In this document: positions 6,715 through 13,409 of the stretch, piece after piece | How positions within the stretch are numbered: position 1 is the stretch's first letter | Layout: every line of letters starts with the position of its first letter | Assembly: GCA_965658435.1 (NCBI GenBank) | Contig: CBFHSE010000030.1 | Coordinates: 1-18,854, forward strand | Direction of reading: 5' to 3' | DNA: 18,854 bases | Origin: JADHLN01 sp965658435 | Lineage (GTDB): Bacteria > Pseudomonadota > Alphaproteobacteria > Rickettsiales > JABIRX01 | Translations under genes and position numbers: made by a program | The notes under the pieces: generated by a model | Databases searched by the model: none | What the model was told of the DNA's origin: nothing | The model's input: only the letters and a program-made list of their open reading frames with translations

Positions 6715-8335
6715 AAATTATGTATTATTTGATGATGTTGAAATAGACTTTAAAAATGGCTTAACTGTTTTAGGAGGAGAGACAGGCTCTGGTAAATCAT
6801 TAATAATTGAGGCACTAAAAATTTTTTCAAATAAACAAAGCCTTATAAAATACCATAAATATACAGATAAAACACTAATAATAATTGCAGAATTTGATAT
6901 TAAAAATAATCAGATAGTCAAGTCATATCTTAATAACTATGGTATAGAAAATGATTCAGATAAAATAATTTTAAAAAAAACTAGTTCTGATAAATCTCGA
7001 GCTAAATCATATATTAATGGAGAAATTATTAATAATAATCAATTAACTGAAATATTTGCAGAGCTAGTTGAAATACATGGACAATTTGATAATTCAAAAT
7101 TATTCGAACAAAAATTACATCTTGAGTTTATAGATTCTCTAATAACAGAAAAAGCTTTTTTTAGCAATTTGTCATCAGCTTATAGAGATCTCCAAAAAAA
7201 TAAGCTATTATTTAAAAATCTAAAAGATAAACAGGAGGAAATAATTAATAGAATTTCTTATCTTAGCGAAATAACAAATGATCTTGAGCAGATTGATCCA
7301 GTAAATAATTCATTTGATGAATTAATGGAAAGAAAATTACTTTTAAAAAAAGCTAGGCAATTATCAGAAATAATTACAAATATAAATAATTCATTTTCAA
7401 GTAAAAGCATTATCCAATCATCTCAATTAGATATTCAAAAAAAAATAATTAATAACATAGATAAAGATCCAGAGTTACTAAACCAAGTTCTCAATCTGAT
7501 AGAAACTCAATTAGAAATTAATGATAAAATTGTAAATCTTGTAAATATTAATGATTTTGACTCAGAAGAATATGAAGAAATAGAGGCTGAATTATCAAAG
7601 TTTCAATATTTATCTAGAAAGCATAATATTCCAACAGCTAATATGAAAGAAATATATATAACAAGTAAATCTGAATTAGAAAATTTAGATAAATCTCTTA
7701 AAAATATGGATTCTCTTGATGAAATAATTAAGACTTCTCGAAGAAATTATTTAGATTATGCAGAAAAACTTCATGAAAAACGCAAGAAAATTATTAAAAA
7801 ATTAGAAATAGAAATTACCCAAAATTTAAAAAATTTACATATGAATAAATCTAATTTTAAAATTGAAATATTGAAATTAGATGAAAAACAATGGCATGAA
7901 AAATCACATTATAATTACATATTTACTATACAGACAAACCCTGGGCAACCATTTAAAGAAATAGGTAAAATTGCATCTGGAGGAGAATTATCAAGATTTA
8001 TGCTAAGTCTAAAATTAGCTTTGAAGCAAGAAAATAAAATATTAATATTTGATGAAATTGATACAGGCATAAGTGGTAAAGCAGCGGATTCAGTTGGTTT
8101 AATGTTAAAAAAATTAAGTGAATATAATCAAATATTATTAATAACGCATCAACCACAAGTTGCTGCAAAAAGTGACAATCACATTAAGGTGATAAAAGAA
8201 CAATTTGAAAAAAATACTAAAGCAAATGTAAAAATATTAGAATTAGATGAAAAAATAACTGAGATAGCAGCTATGATATCCAATCAAAATGTAACTAATG
8301 AAGCAAAATTGGCAGCAAAAAAATTGATAGGATAA
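6692..8335 (+). CDS. recN: DNA repair protein RecN
   Basis: RecN is an SMC-like ATPase that acts early in recombinational repair of double-strand breaks. The 547-aa length matches the family (E. coli 553). The N-terminal half-site has Walker A GETGSGKS (29-36) and EIHGQFDN (127-134). A long charged coiled-coil region fills about 155-385. The C-terminal half-site has the ABC-type signature SGGELSR (429-435), Walker B LIFDEIDTG (451-459) and the histidine-loop ITHQPQ (484-489). The start at 6692 fits the conserved N-terminus MITKLQIKNYVLFDDVEIDF and overlaps the end of bamD by 23 bases, which suggests coupled translation. The usual next gene, ligA, is missing downstream and is found reversed upstream. 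A tRNA-Leu gene follows 30 bases after the stop. Confidence 0.97.
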   Translation: MITKLQIKNYVLFDDVEIDFKNGLTVLGGETGSGKSLIIEALKIFSNKQSLIKYHKYTDKTLIIIAEFDIKNNQIVKSYLNNYGIENDSDKIILKKTSSDKSRAKSYINGEIINNNQLTEIFAELVEIHGQFDNSKLFEQKLHLEFIDSLITEKAFFSNLSSAYRDLQKNKLLFKNLKDKQEEIINRISYLSEITNDLEQIDPVNNSFDELMERKLLLKKARQLSEIITNINNSFSSKSIIQSSQLDIQKKIINNIDKDPELLNQVLNLIETQLEINDKIVNLVNINDFDSEEYEEIEAELSKFQYLSRKHNIPTANMKEIYITSKSELENLDKSLKNMDSLDEIIKTSRRNYLDYAEKLHEKRKKIIKKLEIEITQNLKNLHMNKSNFKIEILKLDEKQWHEKSHYNYIFTIQTNPGQPFKEIGKIASGGELSRFMLSLKLALKQENKILIFDEIDTGISGKAADSVGLMLKKLSEYNQILLITHQPQVAAKSDNHIKVIKEQFEKNTKANVKILELDEKITEIAAMISNQNVTNEAKLAAKKLIG

Positions 8336-8365
8336 AAATTATATATTATAAAAATTATTAACCAT

Positions 8366-8451
8366 GCGGGCGTGGCGGAATTGGTAGACGCGCAGCGTTG
8401 AGGGCGCTGTTCCTTTTAGGAGTGGAAGTTCAAATCTTCTCGTCCGCACCA
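8366..8451 (+). tRNA. tRNA-Leu, anticodon GAG (with encoded CCA)
   Basis: The acceptor stem gcgggcg (8366-8372) pairs with cgtccgc (8441-8447), with one G-U pair. The anticodon stem cagcg/cgctg holds the 7-base loop ttgaggg, giving anticodon GAG, which reads CUC/CUU. A long class II variable arm (ttccttttaggag) fits leucine. The T arm is ggaag-ttcaaat-cttct. A discriminator A at 8448 is followed by CCA encoded in the DNA (8449-8451). The mutS ATG follows after 14 bases. Confidence 0.96.
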
Positions 8452-8465
8452 AATTAATTATAAAA

Positions 8466-11084
8466 ATGGAAGGAAAAGCATCAACTCCAATGATGCAGCA
8501 ATATATTGAGCTAAAAGATAAATATAAAGATACCATATTATTTTATCGTATGGGTGATTTTTATGAAATGTTCTATGAAGATGCTACAAAAGCTGCAAAA
8601 ATTTTAGATATAGCTCTTACCAAAAGAGGTAAAGATAAAGGGCAAGATATTCCCATGTGCGGTGTTCCTTTCCACGCTTATGAATCATATTTAGAAAAAT
8701 TAATTAAATCTGGTCATAAGGTGGCTATATGTGAGCAATTAGAGACACCTGAAGAGGCCAAAAAAAGAGGCTATAAAGCAGTTGTAAAAAGAGATGTAGT
8801 AAGAGTCGTAACCAAAGCAACAGTTACCGAAGATAATTTATTAAAAGCAGATGAGGAAAATAATTTAATAGCGATTTCTGGTAATAAGACAGAATTAACA
8901 ATTGCAATATTAGATATATCCACTGGGAAATTTACATATGAAAAAATATCTGCAAATATAATTGAAGCAAAGTTATTATCCTTATCTCCAAAAGAAATAT
9001 TAATAAGTGATAAATTATTAGAAAATAATGAATTTAGATTTTTTTTTGAAGATTACCAACAAGAACTAGTAAATTTTCCAGATAGCTATTTCGCAGAAAG
9101 TAAAAATTCTTTAATAATAAAAGATTTCTATCAAATTAATAATTTGGATGCAATAGGTTCTTATTCTAAAGAAGAGGTTTCTGTAATTGGTGCGGTTATT
9201 AATTACTTAATTACAACCCAAAAAGATAATTTAACTAGATTACCCTACCCTAAATCATCTACTATTAAAAATTACCTTGAAATCGATAAAACTACTCTTA
9301 AAAGTCTCGAACTATTCCATAGTAGTAATCATAATCAAGCAACATTAATTCATTTTATTGATAAGACGAAAACAGCATCAGCGGCCAGATATTTAAGGCA
9401 AATGATAGCTAGGCCAAGTACTAATTTAAAGTTAATTAATAATAGATTAGACAAGGTAAGTTTTTTCTATAAAGACAAAGAAGAAATGAGTGGTGTTAGA
9501 GATATATTAAATCTATTTCCAGATCTCGAAAGAATTATTCAAAAATTTATTTTCAATAAAGCTAACGCCAGAGATGGTATAATGTTTGTAAATGGGATTA
9601 AGCTATTTATAGCATTATCAGTATATTTTAAAGATAATTTGAAATATAAAGATATTTTTATAGAAAATATCCAAGAATTTTCAGAATATGAAGAGTTACT
9701 CAAGCAGTTTGATATCTTCGTTGATTCCCCTCCACTATTAAACAGAGAAGGAAATTTCATAAAAGAAGGCATATCTAAAGAATTAGATTATTATCGCAAT
9801 ATAAAAAATAATGCAGCAGTTAAGATTGCAGCATTAGAAGAAAAATATAGAAAAGAAACTCAAATTACGAATCTAAAAATTAAAGCTACAAATATTTTAG
9901 GCTACTACATAGAAATTAACAGTAAATTTGCTGATAAAATGAAAGGAGAGATTTTTTTCCATAAACAAACATTAGCGAATAATATGCGTTATTCATCAAA
10001 TGAGTTAGAAGAGATGCAGCAGGAGCTATTTAATTCAAAAAATAAAGCTATCGAAATAGAGTGTGATTTATTTGCTAATCTTAATAAAGTGATTCACAAA
10101 AATATAGAGAAAATTCAGAAATCAATCAAATCCATAATTGAATTAGATATTTTTAGTAATTTTGCCTTTATTGCTTTAGAAAATGGTTTTTCTTGTCCAA
10201 TAGTTAACGAAAGCAATATTTTAGATATTGAAAATGGCTTTCATCCAATAGTTAAAAAATTTCAAGAGTCAAAAATTCAAGATTTTATTACTAATAATTG
10301 CAAATTAGATGAAGAAAACAAATTCTCTCTTATTACAGGGCCAAATATGGCTGGAAAATCAACCTATATAAGGCAAAATGCTCTAATAGTAATATTGGCT
10401 CAAATAGGTTGTTATGTTCCAGCTAAAAAAGCTAAAATAGGTATTGTAGATAAAGTTTTCTCAAGAGTTGGTGCTTCAGATGATTTATCTAAGGGAAGAT
10501 CGACATTCATGGTTGAAATGATTGAAACCGCAGCAATTATTAATAATGCTACAAATAAATCATTTATTATACTTGATGAAATAGGAAGAGGAACATCTAC
10601 CTATGATGGTTTATCTTTAGCATGGTCTATAACAGAGCATATTCATAATAAAATTAATGCCAGAACATTATTTGCTACTCATTATCATGAATTAACAGAG
10701 TTAAAAAATAAATTAGCAGCATTATCATGTTTTTATAGTGAGGCTATTGAAGAGGATAATAAAGTAATTTTTAAATATAAAATCATTGCAGGGGTAATAA
10801 AAAAATCATATGGTATTGCTGTTGCATCCTTAGCTGGCATGCCAAAATCAATAATTAAAAGAGCTGAAGCTATTTTAAGTCAATTAGAGCAAGATAAACC
10901 AAATAATAATTTGCCATTATTTGAGGCTCAATATGAAATGATAGAAAAAGAAATTGAAAATAATGTAACTAATTGTAATCTCAATCTATTGGATGAAATA
11001 GCTAATTTAGATTTAGATAATATGACTCCTAAAAATACTCAAGAATATTTATATGATCTTAAAAGAAAAATTACCAATAAATGA
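8466..11084 (+). CDS. mutS: DNA mismatch repair protein MutS
   Basis: MutS recognises base mismatches and small loops and starts mismatch repair as an ATP-driven clamp. The 872-aa protein is full length (E. coli 853). The mismatch-reading motif in MGDFYEMF gives Phe32 and Glu34. Connector, lever and clamp regions follow. The ATPase has Walker A GPNMAGKS (625-632), the SDDLSKGRSTFMVEM block (671-685), Walker B IILDEIGRGTS (701-711) and ATHYHEL (737-743). The chosen ATG leaves the usual short lead before TPMMQQY. No Shine-Dalgarno is seen; the gene starts just after tRNA-Leu, so it may depend on processing of a shared transcript or on a promoter inside recN. A run of nine T (9039-9047) lies in the coding sequence. 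The 3' end overlaps the next gene by 32 bases. Confidence 0.98.
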   Translation: MEGKASTPMMQQYIELKDKYKDTILFYRMGDFYEMFYEDATKAAKILDIALTKRGKDKGQDIPMCGVPFHAYESYLEKLIKSGHKVAICEQLETPEEAKKRGYKAVVKRDVVRVVTKATVTEDNLLKADEENNLIAISGNKTELTIAILDISTGKFTYEKISANIIEAKLLSLSPKEILISDKLLENNEFRFFFEDYQQELVNFPDSYFAESKNSLIIKDFYQINNLDAIGSYSKEEVSVIGAVINYLITTQKDNLTRLPYPKSSTIKNYLEIDKTTLKSLELFHSSNHNQATLIHFIDKTKTASAARYLRQMIARPSTNLKLINNRLDKVSFFYKDKEEMSGVRDILNLFPDLERIIQKFIFNKANARDGIMFVNGIKLFIALSVYFKDNLKYKDIFIENIQEFSEYEELLKQFDIFVDSPPLLNREGNFIKEGISKELDYYRNIKNNAAVKIAALEEKYRKETQITNLKIKATNILGYYIEINSKFADKMKGEIFFHKQTLANNMRYSSNELEEMQQELFNSKNKAIEIECDLFANLNKVIHKNIEKIQKSIKSIIELDIFSNFAFIALENGFSCPIVNESNILDIENGFHPIVKKFQESKIQDFITNNCKLDEENKFSLITGPNMAGKSTYIRQNALIVILAQIGCYVPAKKAKIGIVDKVFSRVGASDDLSKGRSTFMVEMIETAAIINNATNKSFIILDEIGRGTSTYDGLSLAWSITEHIHNKINARTLFATHYHELTELKNKLAALSCFYSEAIEEDNKVIFKYKIIAGVIKKSYGIAVASLAGMPKSIIKRAEAILSQLEQDKPNNNLPLFEAQYEMIEKEIENNVTNCNLNLLDEIANLDLDNMTPKNTQEYLYDLKRKITNK

Positions 11085-11859
11085 ATATAAAATTTTTATT
11101 AATAAACTAGCTAATATAGCCTCAAAAATATCTTTGCAATATTTTCGAAATATTGATAATTACAATATTAAAGATGATTCCTCATTGGTTACAATAGCTG
11201 ATAAAGAAGTAGAATTAGCACTTCGCAAAGAAATAAATAAGCAATATCCAGACCATAACATATTTGCTGAAGAATATGAAAACGAAGAAATAAAATCAGA
11301 TTATGTTTGGTATATAGATCCAATTGATGGAACTCATGCATTTATAGCTGGAAAGCCAAGTTTTACTAATTTAATAGCGCTTTGTTACAAAAAAAAACCT
11401 ATTCTATCTATTATTAATCAGCCATTTACCAATGAAAGATGGCAAGCAAGCTATGATGAGAATGCAACTCTTAACGGTAAGGTAATAAATTCTAGTAACA
11501 AGTCAGATATAGAAGGCTCTATTTTTTCCACTACATCCCCATATTTATTTTCGGATAAAGGTAAAACAATTATTGATAATATAAAAAATATATTAGCTTA
11601 TCAAAAACCCGGAGGAATAAATTGTGGTGGAGATGCATATCAATATGGTCTTTTAGCTCTAGGATATATTGATTTAATTATAGAAGAAAATCTCAAGCCT
11701 TATGATTTTGTAGCATTGATACCTATTGTAAGTTCTAGTGGTGGGGTAATTACTAACTGGGAAGGTAAAGAAATTAACATTAATTCTAATAGTAACATAA
11801 TAGCATCCGCATCAAAAAAATTGCATAAAAAAACACTTGATATTATCAAACAAATATAA
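11053..11859 (+). CDS. hisN: inositol-monophosphatase-family phosphatase, histidinol-phosphatase (HisN) type
   Basis: A 268-aa Mg2+-dependent phosphatase of the IMPase superfamily. The metal site is visible as FAEEY (71-75), the DPIDGT motif (Asp89, Asp92 at 89-94), and the C-terminal block GGDAYQYG (192-199) plus KPYDF (215-219), where Asp218 is the expected last ligand. The wording HAFIAGKPSFTNLIAL and LKPYDFVALIPIVSSSGG resembles the alphaproteobacterial HisN group, which removes phosphate from histidinol phosphate, more than SuhB or CysQ. No other histidine gene is in the window, so the real substrate is unproven. It could instead act on inositol phosphate or 3'-phosphoadenosine 5'-phosphate. 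The ATG at 11053 is the only in-frame ATG near the N-terminus and lies 32 bases inside mutS, which points to coupling. Confidence 0.82.
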   Translation: MILKEKLPINEYKIFINKLANIASKISLQYFRNIDNYNIKDDSSLVTIADKEVELALRKEINKQYPDHNIFAEEYENEEIKSDYVWYIDPIDGTHAFIAGKPSFTNLIALCYKKKPILSIINQPFTNERWQASYDENATLNGKVINSSNKSDIEGSIFSTTSPYLFSDKGKTIIDNIKNILAYQKPGGINCGGDAYQYGLLALGYIDLIIEENLKPYDFVALIPIVSSSGGVITNWEGKEININSNSNIIASASKKLHKKTLDIIKQI

Positions 11860-11879
11860 ATAATGCTATATCCTATAAA

Positions 11880-11955
11880 GCCGGAATAGCTCAGTTGGTA
11901 GAGCAGTCGCCTTGTAAGCGATAGGTCGGGAGTTCGAGTCTCTCTTCCGGCACCA
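11880..11955 (+). tRNA. tRNA-Thr, anticodon TGT (with encoded CCA)
   Basis: The acceptor stem gccggaa (11880-11886) pairs perfectly with ttccggc (11945-11951). The D arm is gctc-agttggta-gagc. The anticodon stem gtcgc/gcgat holds loop cttgtaa, giving anticodon TGT, which reads ACA. The T loop is ttcgagt. The discriminator A (11952) is followed by encoded CCA (11953-11955). Confidence 0.97.
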
Positions 11956-12020
11956 CAAATCATTATTTTTCTAATATATTTCTTGAAATTAACATAAAAT
12001 TTTCTATAACAAGCACATCT

Positions 12021-12097
12021 GTGCCCGTAGCTCAGCTGGATAGAGCAACAGCCTTCTAAGCTGTGGGTCGGAGGTTCGAATCCTCCCGGGCACACCA
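12021..12097 (+). tRNA. tRNA-Arg, anticodon TCT (with encoded CCA)
   Basis: The acceptor stem gtgcccg (12021-12027) pairs with cgggcac (12087-12093). The D arm is gctc-agctggata-gagc. The anticodon stem acagc/gctgt holds loop cttctaa, giving anticodon TCT, which reads AGA, the likely major Arg codon in such an AT-rich genome. The T arm is ggagg-ttcgaat-cctcc. The discriminator A (12094) is followed by encoded CCA. It lies 65 bases after tRNA-Thr and 10 bases before rdgB, so the three may share a transcript. Confidence 0.97.
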
Positions 12098-12107
12098 TTT
12101 AAACATC

Positions 12108-12725
12108 ATGAACCTACAAATTATGAATTTGCCAATTAAGAAACTACTAATTGCATCAGGTAATTCAGGTAAGATTGAGGAGTTTAAAAATCTTCTAAAA
12201 AATATACCGGTTAATATAATATCCTTATCAGGATTAAATATTAAAGAGCCAGAAGAAAATGGCTTAAGTTTTGCAGAAAATGCAGAAATTAAAGCAAGAT
12301 ATTATTACGAAAATATAAATATACCCTCGCTTGCTGATGATTCAGGTTTGGCAATTGATCAGTTAGACGGAGAGCCAGGTATTTACTCTGCCAGATGGGC
12401 TGGAAAAGATAAAAACTTTACTAATGCTATAAATAAAATTGAAAAAAAATTGATAAAGAACAATATTAATTTAGATCAAGTTACAGGATCATTTTACTGT
12501 GCTCTAGCATTAATGATATCTGAGGATATAATAATACATTCATTAGGTAAGGTAAGTGGAAAAATAATTTTTCCTGGAAAAGGAGGTAATGGTTTCGGCT
12601 ATGATCCAATTTTTATACCATATGGACAAACAAAAACATTCGCTGAACTAACTAAATTCGAAAAAGAAAATATATCACATAGAAAATTAGCATTAAAAAA
12701 TTTGCTAGCTAAACTAACAAATTAG
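12108..12725 (+). CDS. rdgB: RdgB/HAM1 family dITP/XTP pyrophosphatase
   Basis: RdgB hydrolyses non-canonical purine nucleotides (dITP, dXTP, ITP, XTP) to monophosphates, keeping them out of DNA and RNA. From the ATG at 12108 the protein has 205 aa; a second in-frame ATG at 12123 would give 200 aa and fits the family N-terminus equally well. An upstream GTG inside tRNA-Arg is rejected. Motifs are the nucleotide-binding SGNSGKIEEF (18-27), LADDSGLAIDQLDGEPG (75-91) with the catalytic Asp, GFGYDPIFIP (162-171) and the C-terminal SHRKLALKNL (190-199). All key residues look present. No Shine-Dalgarno is seen before either ATG, and the gene begins right after tRNA-Arg, so it may be read from the tRNA promoter. 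Confidence 0.95.
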   Translation: MNLQIMNLPIKKLLIASGNSGKIEEFKNLLKNIPVNIISLSGLNIKEPEENGLSFAENAEIKARYYYENINIPSLADDSGLAIDQLDGEPGIYSARWAGKDKNFTNAINKIEKKLIKNNINLDQVTGSFYCALALMISEDIIIHSLGKVSGKIIFPGKGGNGFGYDPIFIPYGQTKTFAELTKFEKENISHRKLALKNLLAKLTN

Positions 12726-12751
12726 CTTTTAGTTATAACAAGCTGAAAAAA

Positions 12752-12755
12752 GAGG
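12752..12755 (+). promoter_or_regulatory. Shine-Dalgarno-like GAGG before a small ORF
   Basis: GAGG lies 9 bases before the ATG at 12765. Most genes in this window lack any Shine-Dalgarno; only tsf and frr have comparable ones. This is the main reason to take the small ORF seriously. Confidence 0.35.
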
Positions 12756-12764
12756 TCTGCACAC

Positions 12765-12854
12765 ATGATAAAACTTTTTAAGATATTTTTTTTAATATTA
12801 GTTGCTCCTCCTCATTTCTTATCTCTAGCTCTAAATATTATGTTTTTAAGCTAA
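12765..12854 (+). CDS. possible 29-aa hydrophobic peptide, unrecognised
   Basis: ATG to TAA encodes 29 residues. They begin with a basic MIKLFK, continue with a hydrophobic stretch (IFFLILVAPPHFLSLALNIM) long enough for one membrane pass, and contain a central Pro-Pro. The ATG has a GAGG 9 bases upstream. It lies alone in the 193-base gap between rdgB and the unknown 114-aa gene. I do not recognise it. It could be a small membrane protein, a leader peptide, the remnant of a longer gene, or a chance ORF in AT-rich DNA. Confidence 0.3.
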   Translation: MIKLFKIFFLILVAPPHFLSLALNIMFLS

Positions 12855-12918
12855 TATAAAAATATGCTTGCTAAAATTTAAAAATTTCTGTAAATGTTAA
12901 AAAACTCATGAATTTAAT

Positions 12919-13263
12919 ATGAATAATAGCCCAGGAAAATATAAATGGATGAGTCATTCGCATAGAGAATTATACGACGGATTATGCCATGAATTTAATT
13001 TTAAAAATCTAACTGATATAGGTAACTATTTAGGTCTAAAAAACCCTTATCACGGCGCCAAATTAATTTTTGAAGCAAAAAAACAAAATATTTATTTAAA
13101 AAAATTGCTTGAATTAAAGCAAGAAACAAACGCAGAAATTAACAGGCTTAGAGAATGTTTGCGAGAAGTTGCGGGTTTTAGAAAATCAATAGAGTCTTCC
13201 TTAGACGGCCTCAATAAATCTGTAGATACAATCAAGATCATTAAAAAGACTATGAAATTATAG
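12919..13263 (+). CDS. hypothetical protein, 114 aa, basic with C-terminal coiled coil
   Basis: I do not recognise this protein. It has no signal peptide or membrane segment, so it is probably cytosolic. Residues 1-55 are compact with several aromatic and His residues (KYKWMSHSHRELYDGL). The stretch LTDIGNYLGLKNPYHGAKLI (31-50) could form a helix-turn-helix-like fold, but this is only a visual impression. Residues 55-114 are strongly charged and helical (LKKLLELKQETNAEINRL and onward), likely a coiled coil ending in a basic KIIKKTMKL. Codons such as cac-ggc-gcc and gac-ggc-ctc are more GC-rich than those of its neighbours. It stands alone between rdgB and the rpsB cluster, with gaps of 193 and 146 bases and no clear Shine-Dalgarno. 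The length, open frame and coherent helical pattern argue for a real gene. A small DNA- or RNA-binding or scaffold role is a guess. Confidence 0.6.
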   Translation: MNNSPGKYKWMSHSHRELYDGLCHEFNFKNLTDIGNYLGLKNPYHGAKLIFEAKKQNIYLKKLLELKQETNAEINRLRECLREVAGFRKSIESSLDGLNKSVDTIKIIKKTMKL

Positions 13264-13310
13264 TTATTTCCTATTGAAATAAATATTATTTTATTGTAAA
13301 TATGTCAATG

Positions 13311-13328
13311 TGCCAAAATTATTTGGCA
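13311..13328. repeat. inverted repeat in the rpsB upstream region
   Basis: TGCCAAA (13311-13317) and TTTGGCA (13322-13328) form a perfect 7-bp stem with loop atta. It lies 48-65 bases after the stop of the 114-aa gene and about 80 bases before rpsB. No T-run follows, so a Rho-independent terminator is unlikely. An operator or a structured leader element is possible. TTGGCA at 13323-13328 also resembles a -35 box but lacks a -10 at the right distance. Confidence 0.45.
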
Positions 13329-13356
13329 AATAACAGATAGGATCATCCTGTAATTA

Positions 13357-13380
13357 GTGATAATATAATGATTCTATCAC
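13357..13380. repeat. inverted repeat overlapping the likely rpsB promoter
   Basis: GTGATA (13357-13362) and TATCAC (13375-13380) are inverted copies separated by 12 bases that include TATAAT. If the TATAAT is the -10 box, the repeat brackets it as an operator would. The arms are only 6 bp. Confidence 0.35.
13364..13369 (+). promoter_or_regulatory. likely -10 box for the rpsB cluster
   Basis: A perfect TATAAT lies 40 bases before the rpsB ATG, in the only sizeable gap before the packed cluster, so a promoter is expected here. Transcription would start near 13376 with a leader of about 34 bases. The -35 position (about 13341-13346, gatcat) is poor. Confidence 0.45.
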
Positions 13381-13409
13381 AGATAACTAATAACAGGTAA
13401 ATAAACAAA

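Noticed and set aside
8339..8536. 65-codon - strand ORF with a FELPLLKGTAPSTLRVYQF-like stretch
   Set aside because: It is the antisense translation of tRNA-Leu plus the start of mutS, a well-known source of false protein annotations.
11700..12098. 132-codon - strand ORF with GGFEPPT and ETRTPD stretches
   Set aside because: These are antisense translations of tRNA-Arg and tRNA-Thr, joined through the antisense of the hisN end. Not a gene.
12063..12107. Upstream GTG start for rdgB
   Set aside because: It lies inside tRNA-Arg and adds residues encoded by the tRNA. The ATG at 12108 or 12123 fits the family N-terminus.
12724..12744. AGCTT/AAGCT hairpin after rdgB as terminator
   Set aside because: Only a 5-bp stem with an 11-base loop, and an A-run rather than a T-run follows.
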